NCBI RefSeq assembly: GCF_014334135.1
Contig: NZ_CP060497.1
Coordinates: 2,728,001-2,792,000, forward strand
DNA from: Olivibacter sp. SDN3
Lineage (GTDB): Bacteria > Bacteroidota > Bacteroidia > Sphingobacteriales > Sphingobacteriaceae
DNA: 64,000 bases
Direction: 5' to 3'
Made by a program: the position numbers and the translations under genes. Positions 27,045 to 36,041 of this stretch are shown here, in pieces. Numbering within the stretch: position 1 is the first letter of the stretch; every line of letters starts with the position of its first letter. The notes under the pieces were generated by a model. It was not told the origin of the DNA, did not search any database, and saw only the letters and a program-made list of their open reading frames with translations.

Positions 27045-27078
27045 TTTCTATTGCTAATAAGCCTATTAGCAATAGAAA
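27045..27078. repeat. 15-bp perfect inverted repeat, 4-nt loop
   Basis: TTTCTATTGCTAATA (27045-27059) and TATTAGCAATAGAAA (27064-27078) are exact reverse complements around AGCC. There is no U-run on either side and no gene ends nearby, so a simple terminator role is not supported. Confidence 0.85.
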
Positions 27079-27101
27079 TTGAAGTGTGGTGTGAATCTAT
27101 A

Positions 27102-27123
27102 TAGGTAGGACCCCATCTACCTA
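27102..27123. repeat. 7-bp inverted repeat TAGGTAG/CTACCTA
   Basis: Arms 27102-27108 and 27117-27123 around an 8-nt loop, 24 nt after the 15-bp inverted repeat and about 245 nt before sprA. Confidence 0.55.
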
Positions 27124-27365
27124 CCACAAGGTGTCGTTCATTTAGATCATCGTGTAAAATCTGAACAAAATGAACAAAGGGCTTGTCTGTAGTTTTTTGT
27201 TCGTTTGTAAGTGGAAAGTATGCTTTTTTGTACGAATCTTTTTTGGCTCAGACAATAGTTAAATCAGATAAAACTGTTAAAATTACATAATACTATAGCC
27301 CTTTTTTTGAGGCTGTTAATATAATTATAACGGTTTTGGTTTTTTGATGATTTTACACTAGGAAT

Positions 27366-30300
27366 GTGTATTCATATACCGGTGCTTTGAGAAATACCTT
27401 TACCCTTTTACTATTTTTTTTATGGTGTGCCGCTCCACTGGTGTTGAAGCATGCAGAGGCCAAGGTGATTAGTGAGTTGTCAGCAAAAAATGATACATTG
27501 AAGTCTATAGGAGACAGCATAAAACTTATCTATCCTATTAAAGATAAACCTTTTCTAGATTTATATCCTAAAAACAGCGGTATTCAGTTACGTACTCCTG
27601 GATCTATAAAAAGGGAGGTAGAGTTTGATCCAATTAATAAACATTATACACTTCGGGAAAATATAGGGAATAGTATGTACAGACCACCCCAGTATTTTAC
27701 AATCAATGAATACCAACAATATGAAGAGAAAACGTTAAAGCAGCAAAACTGGCGAGAGTTGTCTGATTTATTTTCGCAGCGCGTTCGCCGAGAAGGGATG
27801 ATTCCGATAATTGAAGTAAATAGCCAAGCATTTGAAAAAATTTTTGGAGGAAATGCCATTAATATTATCCCTAGAGGAAGTGCGGATGCCACAATCATGG
27901 GACAGTTTAACCGAAATGACAACCCAATGTTTAATGAACGTCAAAGAAGGCAACTCGCTTTTGATTTCGATCAAAGCATTCAAATGAACCTCACCGGACA
28001 AATAGGAGAGCGAATGCGCGTTACAACCAATTATAATACAGACGCACAATTTGATTTCGAAAATCAAATAAAATTTGATTATGTGGGTACAGATGATGCT
28101 ATTATTAAAAGGATAGAGGTAGGGAATGTAAGCATGCCTCTTAATTCAACACTTATATCTGGAACAAAGGCTCTTTTTGGGGTGAAAACCCAGTTGCAAT
28201 TTGGCAGATTAGGCGTAACTAGCGTCTTTTCTCAACAACGATCGCAAAGCAGAGAAATTACTATTACAAATGGTGCCCAGCAAAATGAATTTGCACTTAA
28301 AGCAGATGACTATGAAGATAATAAACATTATTTCCTGGCCCATTATTTTAGAGAAAACTACAATAGAGTAATGGCAAATGCTCCATTATTGTTAACTAAT
28401 ATAAATATTACACAAATTGAAGTCTGGGTAACAAATCGAAGTAATTCAATAGAAAATAGCCGAGATGTTTTAGCCTTTATGGATCTTGGAGAAAATAGCC
28501 CTTGGAACAGTATGCTGAATTTGCCTGGAGGTTCGGCGTTACCTGCAGCAGCGGTGCTAGGCGACCCTGCCTTTCCACAGCAGTCTAATCGTCTATTAGA
28601 GATATTGCAGCAATATTCTGAAGCTAGGTATAGTTCGTCAAATGCGATTGCGGCCCTTTTTCAGGCTACTGGTGCAAACGATAATTTTGCGCGATTGACC
28701 AACGCACGCAAACTAAACGAAAACGAATTTACACTCAATCATCGACTCGGGTATATTTCTTTGAATATGCCTTTAAATGCTGATCAGGTGCTCGCTGTAG
28801 CATATCGTTACACAGCAGATGGCAGAGAATATCAAGTAGGGGAATTTTCAAATGATATTCCTATTACACCTTCAAATCCGCAAGTGTTGTATACGAAATT
28901 GCTGAAAAATGAAATCTTAAAAACTAACTTACCTGTTTGGGACTTGATGATGAAGAATATTTACTCAATAGGAGCATATCGGGTAGGGAGGAACAATTTT
29001 GTGTTAAATGTGTTTAGATTGGAAGATGAAACCGGTGTAGAGCGACCGGTAATGTTTGAAGGCACCAACACAACCAACAAATTATGGTTACAGCTTACCG
29101 GATTAGATAGATTGAATCCACAAGAAGATAGGCAACCAGACGGGGTGTTTGATTTTTTGGAAGGACTTACCATAGACCCAATAAATGGAAGGATTATTTT
29201 CCCTGTAGTGGAACCCTTCGGAGAAGATCTTGCCCGCTTGTTTGCATCTGGAGAAGAGATGTTGGCAGAACGCTACACCTTTCAGGCTTTGTATGATTCG
29301 ACTAAGGTTTTGGCGCAGCAGCTATTTCCTAATAAGAACCGCTTTCTTATAAAGGGTACGTATGAATCGGAAGCAGGATCCGAGTTTCAGTTAGGTGCTA
29401 TTAATATCCCTCGTGGTTCTGTGCAGGTTTTTGCAGGAGGAGTTCCATTGCAAGAGGGAGCCGATTTTACAGTGGATTATGATATCGGAAGAGTACGTAT
29501 TTTAAATGAGGCGATGTTACAATCGGGACAAGCGATTCGTATTCGATTGGAAAATAATGAGTTGTTTGGAATGCAGCAAAGAACCATGTTTGGTTCTCGC
29601 TTGGACTATTTCGTCAATGATCATCTTCAATTAGGGGGTACAATCATGAATCTTACTGAACGTCCCTTGACACAAAAGGTTAATATTTCGCAAGAGCCTA
29701 TTTCCAATACCATGTGGGGGCTTGACGTGAATTATAATGCGTCATCACGTTGGCTTACACGTATGGTTGATAAAATTCCTTTTATGGATACTAAGGAAGA
29801 ATCATCCATATCCTTTTATGGAGAGTTTGCAAGTTTAGTTCCTGGGCACTCCCGGGCAACAAATATAGCTGGCTCCCGAAATGGAGTGAGCTATTTAGAT
29901 GACTTTGAAAATAGCCGATCTTTTATTGACTTGAAAGGGGCTATTAGTTGGCAGATCTCGGGGACACCACAATTATTTCCGGAATCACAATTGGAGAATG
30001 ATCTTAGATACGGATTTAATCGAGCACGATTGGCATTCTATAATATAGATCCTATTTTTTATAGAAACAATAACCTTACACCCACAAACATAAGGGGTAA
30101 TCTTGACGAACTCTCTAATCATTATGTTAGAGAAGTTCTTGAACAAGAAGTGTTTCCGAATAAGGAAACTGTTACCGGGCAGCCCCTTTATATGTCCACC
30201 TTGGACTTAGGTTTTTATCCAACTATAAGAGGACCTTATAATTATGGCACCTCTGACATCAATCGTGATGGGACATTGGGAAATCCAAAAGCTAGATGGG

Positions 30301-33300
30301 GAGGAGTATTTAGACAGATACAAACCCCCGATTTTGAAGCGCAAAATATAGAATTTATTGAAATGTGGCTGATGGATCCTTTTATTTACAAACAAACTTC
30401 AGAAGGTGGTGACCTTTACTTCAACTTGGGCAATATTTCGGAAGACATATTGAAAGACGGACGCAGGTCGGTTGAAAATGCATTGCCGGTGAATGGCGAC
30501 TATTCGCAGATGGACTTTACGAATTGGGGGAGGGTGCCTAAATTACAGCCTATGGTGCAGGCTTTCGCCAACGCAACCGAACTGCGTGCATTGCAGGACG
30601 TTGGTTTAGATGCTTTAGCTGATAGAGACGAAAGAAATCATTTCTCCAACTTTTTGGCGGGGATAAGTGCTATCGTTGACCCGCAACCAATGCAGGAGCT
30701 AAACAACGATCCTTCCAGTGATAATTTCAGTTATTTCCGAAGTGCAGAGTTAGATGCGCAGAATGCCGGTTTACTGAAACGATATGAGCGGTTTAATGGA
30801 ACAGAAGGAAATAGTAAGACAGCGGATCAATCGCAGGATGAAAATGGAGTGGAAACATCAGCGTCAACGTTATTACCAGATAGTGAAGACGTAAATCGTG
30901 ACAATACCATGAATCAAGTCGATGAATATTATCAATATAGGGTTTCGGTAAAACCACAGGATATGGTGGTTGGAAGGAATTTTATAGTGGATATGATTGA
31001 TGCTCCGGTGGAACTTGCCAACGGACGCAAAGAAGTCGTGAAATGGTATCAATTCAGAATCCCCATTACTCAATACGAATCAAAAGTCGGTGACGTGCAA
31101 GACTTTAAGTCGATAAGGTTTATGCGCATGTTCATGACTGATTTTGCGGATACAATAGTGTTACGTATGGCAAGGTTGCAGTTAGTACGAGGTGAGTGGC
31201 GCCGTTACAATGCTGAACGTTCGCCTATAAAAGTGATTGCCGACCCCGAATTGAACAATCCGGCACCAGACAGGTCTACCCTTGAGGTTGCAGCAGTAAA
31301 CATTGAGGAAAATGGCAATCGTCAACCTATTCCTTACGTTGTGCCTCCTGGTATAGAGCGACAGATAGATTATGGTAACTTCAATACGAATGTACAATTA
31401 AATGAGCAAGCCTTATCGTTAACTGTCAACAGATTGAGCGATGGATTTGGACAAGCTGCCTATCGCGCTTCTTCAAATGATTTTAGGGCATACCGTAGGT
31501 TACAAATGTTCATTCACGCAGAGGGAGACCAATTGAGAAACGGAGACCTTCATGGATTCATCAGAATGGGAACAGATGGAGAAGAAAATTATTATGAATA
31601 TGATATGCCGCTGGCAGTCACAATGATGGGAAGTAGAGATCCTGATGCAATATGGCCAGAAGCAAACCGAATGAATGTAAAAATAAAACTTTTCCAACAA
31701 GCGAAGGAAGAACGTAATAAGACTATGCTTCCTGATGGAAGCCCTTGGCCGATAGAAATACCTTATAGTTTCTTAGATGGAGCCAATATGGTTACAATAA
31801 AAGGACAGCCAGATATTAGCAAAGTGAGATTTTACATGCTGGGTGTAAGAAATCCATTAAGGAGGTCTGCTAATCAAAATGGAGATGATGGATTAGAGAA
31901 ATCGGGTATAGTTTGGTTTAATGAATTGCGACTTACTGATTTTGATGATAGAGGAGGTTGGGCGGCGACAGCTCGGTTAAATGCCAAATTGGCCGATTTT
32001 GCCGATGTAACACTATCTGGCAGTAAAAGTACCATAGGTTTCGGTGCTATCGATAGACGTATTGGTGAACGAAATAGAAGTGACGATCAGTTTTTTGATA
32101 TTACAAGCGCTGCCGAGTTTGGTAAATTTTTTCCCGAACAAGCGGGAATTCGAATTCCTTTCTTTTTTAACTATTCCAATCAAGTACGAATACCTGAATA
32201 TAATCCGTTGATGCCAGATATTCAAATGGAATCAGCACTTGTCAGCCTGAACTCTAGTCAGCGAGATTCTTTACTGCGTTTAACGCAAGAATATACCGCG
32301 AGAAAAAGCATTAGTTTTATGAATGTTAGGAAGCTACGTATGGACAATGAGAAACCCGTTAAATTATGGGATATAGAGAATTTTAGCGTTTCATATGCTT
32401 TTTCTCAATTTTACCATCGCGACTACCTAACAGAACGATCTATACAAAATAACTATCGAGCGACATTTGCTTACGATTATGTTCAGCATAAAGAAGAATA
32501 TCTTGAACCGCTGAAAAAGCTGTTTAAAAGTAAATATACTAAGCTGCTGGGTGATCTCAATTTTAATCTAATGCCATCTTTTTTGAATTTCAGAATAGAT
32601 ATCCAGCGGCTTTATGCCGAAAACACGCTACGTTTAGGCAGTTCTCCGGATAATTTTCTTCCGATTGGGAATATAGGTACACTGTATAATAAAAATTTCA
32701 CTATGAATCGTTTGTATGGAATTAGCTGGAATCTTACGCGATCGCTAAAATTGGATTTTAATGCAACGAACTATTCCATAATTGACGAACCGGAAGGTAG
32801 ATTGGATGGCCTTAAGCGTGACACACTTTGGGAGAACTTTTGGCATCTAGGTAGGACAACCGACTACAATCATATGATGAACCTTACATATAATGTGCCT
32901 ATAGATAAACTACCAGGACTGGATTGGATCAATGTAGCGGCGAGGTATGGTAGCCAGTTTATGTGGAGAACGCAGCCCTTACTTGCGATAAATGATTCCG
33001 AATTGGATATAGGTAATACTATTCAAAATTCACGTACCTTTCAGTTAAATCCCCGCTTCAATTTTTCAGGTCTATTCAATAGGTTTAGATTTTTCAAAGA
33101 GGCTAAAAAGGGTAAAAGTACGAATAGAGGAGTGGAGGTCTTGGCTAGTTTCATATCAAGCTTAAAAGACCTCAATGCGGCTTATACACGTATTGACGGA
33201 ACCTTTCTTCCTGGTTATTTAGGAAAAACCAATATGCTGGGCTATGATTTTGATCGAAACGCGCCAGGTTTTGGTTTTTTGTTTGGTAGTCAACGTGATA

Positions 33301-34469
33301 TCTTGAACCGAGCATTTGATAACGGCTGGATTACCACGGACAGTCTACAAACGCAGTTATATGCCAAATCATTAAGAGAGGATCTGAGTATTAGAGCCAC
33401 TCTTGAACCCTTCAAAGACCTAAGGATTGATTTAACTGCAACAAGAGTAAGGAACAGCAATTTTACTACACAAATATTATTTGATGAGCCGAACAATACA
33501 TTTGATAGACTTACACCGGTAACTGCTGGAGATTATAGTCTGTCTTTTTTTGCTTTACGTACAGTATTCTCAAGTAAGGACCGGCTCTTTAGAAATTTTG
33601 AGAGAGATAGAAGTACTATTTCCCGTCGTTTAGGAGAGATGAACCCAAATTCTATAGGTGAAACTGATGATTTTGCGGACGGCTACGGTCGCGCATCACA
33701 GGATGTAGTCGTAGGCGCATTTCTTTCAGCATATACGGGTAAAAAACCGACAAAACAGAGCTTACGAACTTTTCCAAATATACCGATTCCGAATTGGAGG
33801 GTTATATACAATGGTTTGGCAAGACTCCCCTTTTTTAGTGAATATTTGGCTTCTATGGAGTTTATCCATGGTTATCGTACCTTATATAACATAAACGGTT
33901 ATACAACGCTGATACGGTACGGCAAAACAAACGGAGCCCCCTCTGTAAAAGATATAAAAGGGAACTTTCTTCCAGAATTTCAATTTTCACAGATAACGTT
34001 GCAGGAGCAGTTTTTACCTCTAATTGGTTTTAATGCGAGGTTTAAGAACAACTTTACCGCCAATGCAGAATACCGATTAGCGCGTACTTTGAACCTTAGT
34101 TTGCAAAACAGCCAGTTGGCTCAGCTTTTAGATGAAGGCATCGTTGTTGGAGCAGGATATCGTGCAGTAGGGTTCAGGTTTCCTTTTGGATGGTTTGCAC
34201 AACGAAAAATATCTAACGACTTAACGTTTAAGCTGGATATGGCTATAAACGACATGAAAACATTAGTATACCGTTCTGATGCAGATTTCCCGGAGGTCGC
34301 CTCTGGAAACCGGAATGTAACATATAGACCATCTGTTGACTATATGTTTAATAACCGATTCAATGTTCGGATGTTTTTTGATAGTAATGCGATTCGGCCA
34401 CATACTTCGCAAACTTTTGCTACTGCATACAGTAATTTTGGCTTCAATCTACGTGTCTTGTTACAGTAA
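27366..34469 (+). CDS. sprA: Type IX secretion system outer-membrane translocon SprA (Sov)
   Basis: A 2367-aa exported protein, the size of SprA, the giant 36-stranded barrel through which T9SS cargo crosses the outer membrane. Recognisable features are the start of the mature region (IYPIKDKPFLDLYPKNSGIQ) and PPQYFTINEYQQYE. Further on are GIQ-free barrel repeats, the GSRNGVSYLDDFENSRSFID segment and a C-terminus in FGFNLRVLLQ. A signal peptide ends near KHAEA. The only in-frame starts are GTG at 27366 and TTG at 27387, and the latter gives a compact signal peptide beginning MRNTFTLLL. An out-of-frame ATG mini-ORF (27364-27390) precedes and overlaps both. gcvH and vanZ follow, as in the conserved block I recall. 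Confidence 0.95.
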   Translation: MYSYTGALRNTFTLLLFFLWCAAPLVLKHAEAKVISELSAKNDTLKSIGDSIKLIYPIKDKPFLDLYPKNSGIQLRTPGSIKREVEFDPINKHYTLRENIGNSMYRPPQYFTINEYQQYEEKTLKQQNWRELSDLFSQRVRREGMIPIIEVNSQAFEKIFGGNAINIIPRGSADATIMGQFNRNDNPMFNERQRRQLAFDFDQSIQMNLTGQIGERMRVTTNYNTDAQFDFENQIKFDYVGTDDAIIKRIEVGNVSMPLNSTLISGTKALFGVKTQLQFGRLGVTSVFSQQRSQSREITITNGAQQNEFALKADDYEDNKHYFLAHYFRENYNRVMANAPLLLTNINITQIEVWVTNRSNSIENSRDVLAFMDLGENSPWNSMLNLPGGSALPAAAVLGDPAFPQQSNRLLEILQQYSEARYSSSNAIAALFQATGANDNFARLTNARKLNENEFTLNHRLGYISLNMPLNADQVLAVAYRYTADGREYQVGEFSNDIPITPSNPQVLYTKLLKNEILKTNLPVWDLMMKNIYSIGAYRVGRNNFVLNVFRLEDETGVERPVMFEGTNTTNKLWLQLTGLDRLNPQEDRQPDGVFDFLEGLTIDPINGRIIFPVVEPFGEDLARLFASGEEMLAERYTFQALYDSTKVLAQQLFPNKNRFLIKGTYESEAGSEFQLGAINIPRGSVQVFAGGVPLQEGADFTVDYDIGRVRILNEAMLQSGQAIRIRLENNELFGMQQRTMFGSRLDYFVNDHLQLGGTIMNLTERPLTQKVNISQEPISNTMWGLDVNYNASSRWLTRMVDKIPFMDTKEESSISFYGEFASLVPGHSRATNIAGSRNGVSYLDDFENSRSFIDLKGAISWQISGTPQLFPESQLENDLRYGFNRARLAFYNIDPIFYRNNNLTPTNIRGNLDELSNHYVREVLEQEVFPNKETVTGQPLYMSTLDLGFYPTIRGPYNYGTSDINRDGTLGNPKARWGGVFRQIQTPDFEAQNIEFIEMWLMDPFIYKQTSEGGDLYFNLGNISEDILKDGRRSVENALPVNGDYSQMDFTNWGRVPKLQPMVQAFANATELRALQDVGLDALADRDERNHFSNFLAGISAIVDPQPMQELNNDPSSDNFSYFRSAELDAQNAGLLKRYERFNGTEGNSKTADQSQDENGVETSASTLLPDSEDVNRDNTMNQVDEYYQYRVSVKPQDMVVGRNFIVDMIDAPVELANGRKEVVKWYQFRIPITQYESKVGDVQDFKSIRFMRMFMTDFADTIVLRMARLQLVRGEWRRYNAERSPIKVIADPELNNPAPDRSTLEVAAVNIEENGNRQPIPYVVPPGIERQIDYGNFNTNVQLNEQALSLTVNRLSDGFGQAAYRASSNDFRAYRRLQMFIHAEGDQLRNGDLHGFIRMGTDGEENYYEYDMPLAVTMMGSRDPDAIWPEANRMNVKIKLFQQAKEERNKTMLPDGSPWPIEIPYSFLDGANMVTIKGQPDISKVRFYMLGVRNPLRRSANQNGDDGLEKSGIVWFNELRLTDFDDRGGWAATARLNAKLADFADVTLSGSKSTIGFGAIDRRIGERNRSDDQFFDITSAAEFGKFFPEQAGIRIPFFFNYSNQVRIPEYNPLMPDIQMESALVSLNSSQRDSLLRLTQEYTARKSISFMNVRKLRMDNEKPVKLWDIENFSVSYAFSQFYHRDYLTERSIQNNYRATFAYDYVQHKEEYLEPLKKLFKSKYTKLLGDLNFNLMPSFLNFRIDIQRLYAENTLRLGSSPDNFLPIGNIGTLYNKNFTMNRLYGISWNLTRSLKLDFNATNYSIIDEPEGRLDGLKRDTLWENFWHLGRTTDYNHMMNLTYNVPIDKLPGLDWINVAARYGSQFMWRTQPLLAINDSELDIGNTIQNSRTFQLNPRFNFSGLFNRFRFFKEAKKGKSTNRGVEVLASFISSLKDLNAAYTRIDGTFLPGYLGKTNMLGYDFDRNAPGFGFLFGSQRDILNRAFDNGWITTDSLQTQLYAKSLREDLSIRATLEPFKDLRIDLTATRVRNSNFTTQILFDEPNNTFDRLTPVTAGDYSLSFFALRTVFSSKDRLFRNFERDRSTISRRLGEMNPNSIGETDDFADGYGRASQDVVVGAFLSAYTGKKPTKQSLRTFPNIPIPNWRVIYNGLARLPFFSEYLASMEFIHGYRTLYNINGYTTLIRYGKTNGAPSVKDIKGNFLPEFQFSQITLQEQFLPLIGFNARFKNNFTANAEYRLARTLNLSLQNSQLAQLLDEGIVVGAGYRAVGFRFPFGWFAQRKISNDLTFKLDMAINDMKTLVYRSDADFPEVASGNRNVTYRPSVDYMFNNRFNVRMFFDSNAIRPHTSQTFATAYSNFGFNLRVLLQ

Positions 34470-34498
34470 ATTTGTGCAGATATCATCAAAGTAAAAAA

Positions 34499-34529
34499 TT
34501 GCATATAAAAGCAAATTTATCTAAGTTTG
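34499..34529 (+). promoter_or_regulatory. Promoter of gcvH (TTG-N20-TAAGTTTG)
   Basis: TTG at 34499-34501 and a perfect -7 box TAAGTTTG at 34522-34529, 84 nt before the gcvH ATG. It suggests gcvH is expressed independently of sprA. Confidence 0.6.
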
Positions 34530-34613
34530 GCAAAAAATTAATAGCTCTTATATTTTCTTATTTTGTATGGCAAAGTATAGAGCGCCACACTTAAAGTTTT
34601 AATTATAGTCATA

Positions 34614-34994
34614 ATGAATTTTCCAGCTGAATTGAAATACACTAAAGATCACGAATGGGTTCGTGTTGAAGGCGATGAAGCAATCATCGGTATTACAGAG
34701 TTTGCACAGCGAGAACTAGGAGATATTGTATTTATTGAAATACCAACCGTGGGTGAAGAGGTCGCTGCAAATGACGTTTTTGGTACAGTAGAAGCTGTTA
34801 AAACGGTTTCCGATCTATTTATGCCGATCACGTCTACTGTGTTAAGTGTTAATGAAAAACTGGATGGCTCCCCTGAGCTGGTGAATACTGACCCTTATGG
34901 TGACGGTTGGATGGTAAAAGTAAAAGTTGCGGACGGTACAGCGTTAGACAGCCTGTTATCTGCAGAAGCCTATCAAGAGCTTGTAGGTGTTTAA
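34614..34994 (+). CDS. gcvH: Glycine cleavage system H protein
   Basis: A 126-aa lipoyl carrier of normal length. The lipoylation motif [13 protein letters not shown] places the modified residue at Lys63. Other hallmarks are the start [29 protein letters not shown], and [14 protein letters not shown] near the end. The lipoyl arm shuttles the aminomethyl group between GcvP, GcvT and the L-protein in the cytosol. It lies between sprA and vanZ and far from gcvP in this window, which is the usual Bacteroidota arrangement as I remember it. It has its own promoter and terminator. Confidence 0.97.
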   Translation: MNFPAELKYTKDHEWVRVEGDEAIIGITEFAQRELGDIVFIEIPTVGEEVAANDVFGTVEAVKTVSDLFMPITSTVLSVNEKLDGSPELVNTDPYGDGWMVKVKVADGTALDSLLSAEAYQELVGV

Positions 34995-35052
34995 ATATTA
35001 AACTGCATCCCAGAGCCAAAAAGGCTGTATGCATGACAGAACGATGAACGAT

Positions 35053-35095
35053 TAGGTTGCTTGTTGCTTATTAACAAGCAACCTATTGTGTTTTT
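35053..35095 (+). terminator. Rho-independent terminator after gcvH
   Basis: A 13-bp perfect stem, TAGGTTGCTTGTT (35053-35065) with AACAAGCAACCTA (35073-35085), 7-nt loop, followed by TTGTGTTTTT. Confidence 0.9.
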
Positions 35096-35163
35096 GAGTC
35101 AAGATAATTACAGTTCTTTTTGCGTCAATTATCTATAATCAAGCTGTTAAAATTACTGAATTC

Positions 35164-35535
35164 ATGAAACATTTTATTTGGTCCGCCTTATGGGCAATTG
35201 TTATTTTGCTATTGACTTGTTTACCGATGGGTGGAGCAACGGAGAATATACCTGTTTTTGAGGGCATAGATAAACTAGTACACACGGGGTTTTTCTTTGT
35301 TTTCTCCGTATTATTATGTTTCGGGTTTTCAAGTAAGAATAAAACAAGGAATGCTTCTTGGATAACCGTATGCATTGTTGCCATAATTTCCGTCGCATTT
35401 GGTCTGTTAACGGAGTTTTTGCAGTATCAATTTTTTACTTACCGTAGTGGAGATTGGTGGGATTTTTTTGTAGATGTAGTGGGTACAGGTATGGGAGTGT
35501 TTTCATATCTTGTACTCCATAGAAATTATCGTTAG
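35164..35535 (+). CDS. VanZ-family small membrane protein
   Basis: A 123-aa protein with about four membrane helices (near 5-22, 36-55, 65-84 and 98-116). VanZ-like features are GIDKLVHTGFFFVFS with its central His, GLLTEFLQYQFF and RSGDWWDFFVDVVGTGMG. VanZ-fold proteins are poorly understood, and some affect glycopeptide resistance. Here the gene follows gcvH in a conserved neighbourhood, so a housekeeping envelope role is more likely than resistance. The start is the ATG that directly opens the first helix. Confidence 0.85.
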   Translation: MKHFIWSALWAIVILLLTCLPMGGATENIPVFEGIDKLVHTGFFFVFSVLLCFGFSSKNKTRNASWITVCIVAIISVAFGLLTEFLQYQFFTYRSGDWWDFFVDVVGTGMGVFSYLVLHRNYR

Positions 35536-35593
35536 AGACTTATTCACCTAGTATTGACTTTAAACTGAGGTGGCTAACCCAGAACAATATTTT

Positions 35594-35749
35594 ATGAAAC
35601 GTATTCGCTTTTTTATTTTTGCAGTGGTGATGAGTCTTATGTTTCTGTCCTGTGGTGTACTAAAAAAGAGGTGTAAATGTCCAACGATAAATATAGTTTC
35701 AGGAGTAACTGGTGAATCGCCAGTCTTTTTTTTGAATGATTCTAAATAA
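35594..35749 (+). CDS. Small lipoprotein, 51 aa
   Basis: ATG 35594 to TAA 35747-35749 encodes a 51-residue protein. Basic start MKRIR, hydrophobic helix (6-18), then lipobox FLSC with the lipidated Cys at position 20. The mature part is only about 32 residues and contains a KKRCKCP cluster. Similar tiny Cys-containing lipoproteins occur in Bacteroidota, but I cannot name this one. The frame is under 60 codons. The last codons carry the -33 box of the feoA promoter, so the gene and that promoter overlap. Confidence 0.75.
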   Translation: MKRIRFFIFAVVMSLMFLSCGVLKKRCKCPTINIVSGVTGESPVFFLNDSK

Positions 35750-35761
35750 AGTGTACCTTTG
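35731..35761 (+). promoter_or_regulatory. Promoter of feoAB (TTTG-N19-TACCTTTG)
   Basis: -33 TTTG at 35731-35734 and -7 TACCTTTG at 35754-35761, with ideal spacing. ATTCTAAATAA (35738-35748) between the boxes could be one half of an iron-regulator site, but no second half is clear. Confidence 0.75.
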
Positions 35762-35790
35762 AGCTAATTTATGGAGATAAGCAATCACAC

Positions 35791-36024
35791 ATGAAATTGA
35801 CAGCATTGAAACCAGGTAAATCAGGAGTGATCAGAGATTTTACGAATCTAAATCTTTCAGTTAAATTAATGGAAATGGGATGTTTACCAGGAGAAGTGGT
35901 AACTTTTGAAAGAGTTGCTCCTTTAGGAGATCCTATTGCTATCTCTGTCGCTGGTTATCAACTGAGTCTTCGCAAAGAAGAAGCCGCTACCATTGTTGTC
36001 GAAGAATTACACCATACAATTTAG
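35791..36024 (+). CDS. feoA: Ferrous iron transport protein A
   Basis: A 77-aa SH3-like FeoA with the family layout: MKLTALKPGKSGVIRDF, the LMEMGCLPGEVV turn, APLGDPIAISVAGYQLSLRKEEA and a short C-terminal strand. FeoA is a small cytoplasmic protein needed for full FeoB activity. It has an excellent promoter 30 nt upstream, and feoB starts 17 nt downstream, forming a feoAB operon. Confidence 0.95.
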   Translation: MKLTALKPGKSGVIRDFTNLNLSVKLMEMGCLPGEVVTFERVAPLGDPIAISVAGYQLSLRKEEAATIVVEELHHTI

Positions 36025-36041
36025 TAAAGACCCACTGTTTC

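Larger units (their letters stand above)
26271..27365. other. 1.1-kb region without a supported gene between the STAND gene and sprA
   Basis: AT-rich DNA upstream of both divergent genes. It holds at least three notable inverted repeats (annotated separately). A stretch of higher GC at about 26640-26820 is open for 60-66 codons on both strands. It includes a doubled GAATTC (26723-26734) and CACAC/GTGTG inverted arms. That stretch may be a decayed gene fragment or a structured RNA. No tRNA, terminal repeats of a known IS, or clear TAnnTTTG box directly before sprA was found. Confidence 0.6.

Noticed and set aside
35164-35535. Glycopeptide-resistance gene call for the VanZ-family protein
   Set aside because: No vanHAX/vanRS genes are present, and the neighbourhood is a housekeeping one. 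VanZ-fold membership alone does not imply resistance.
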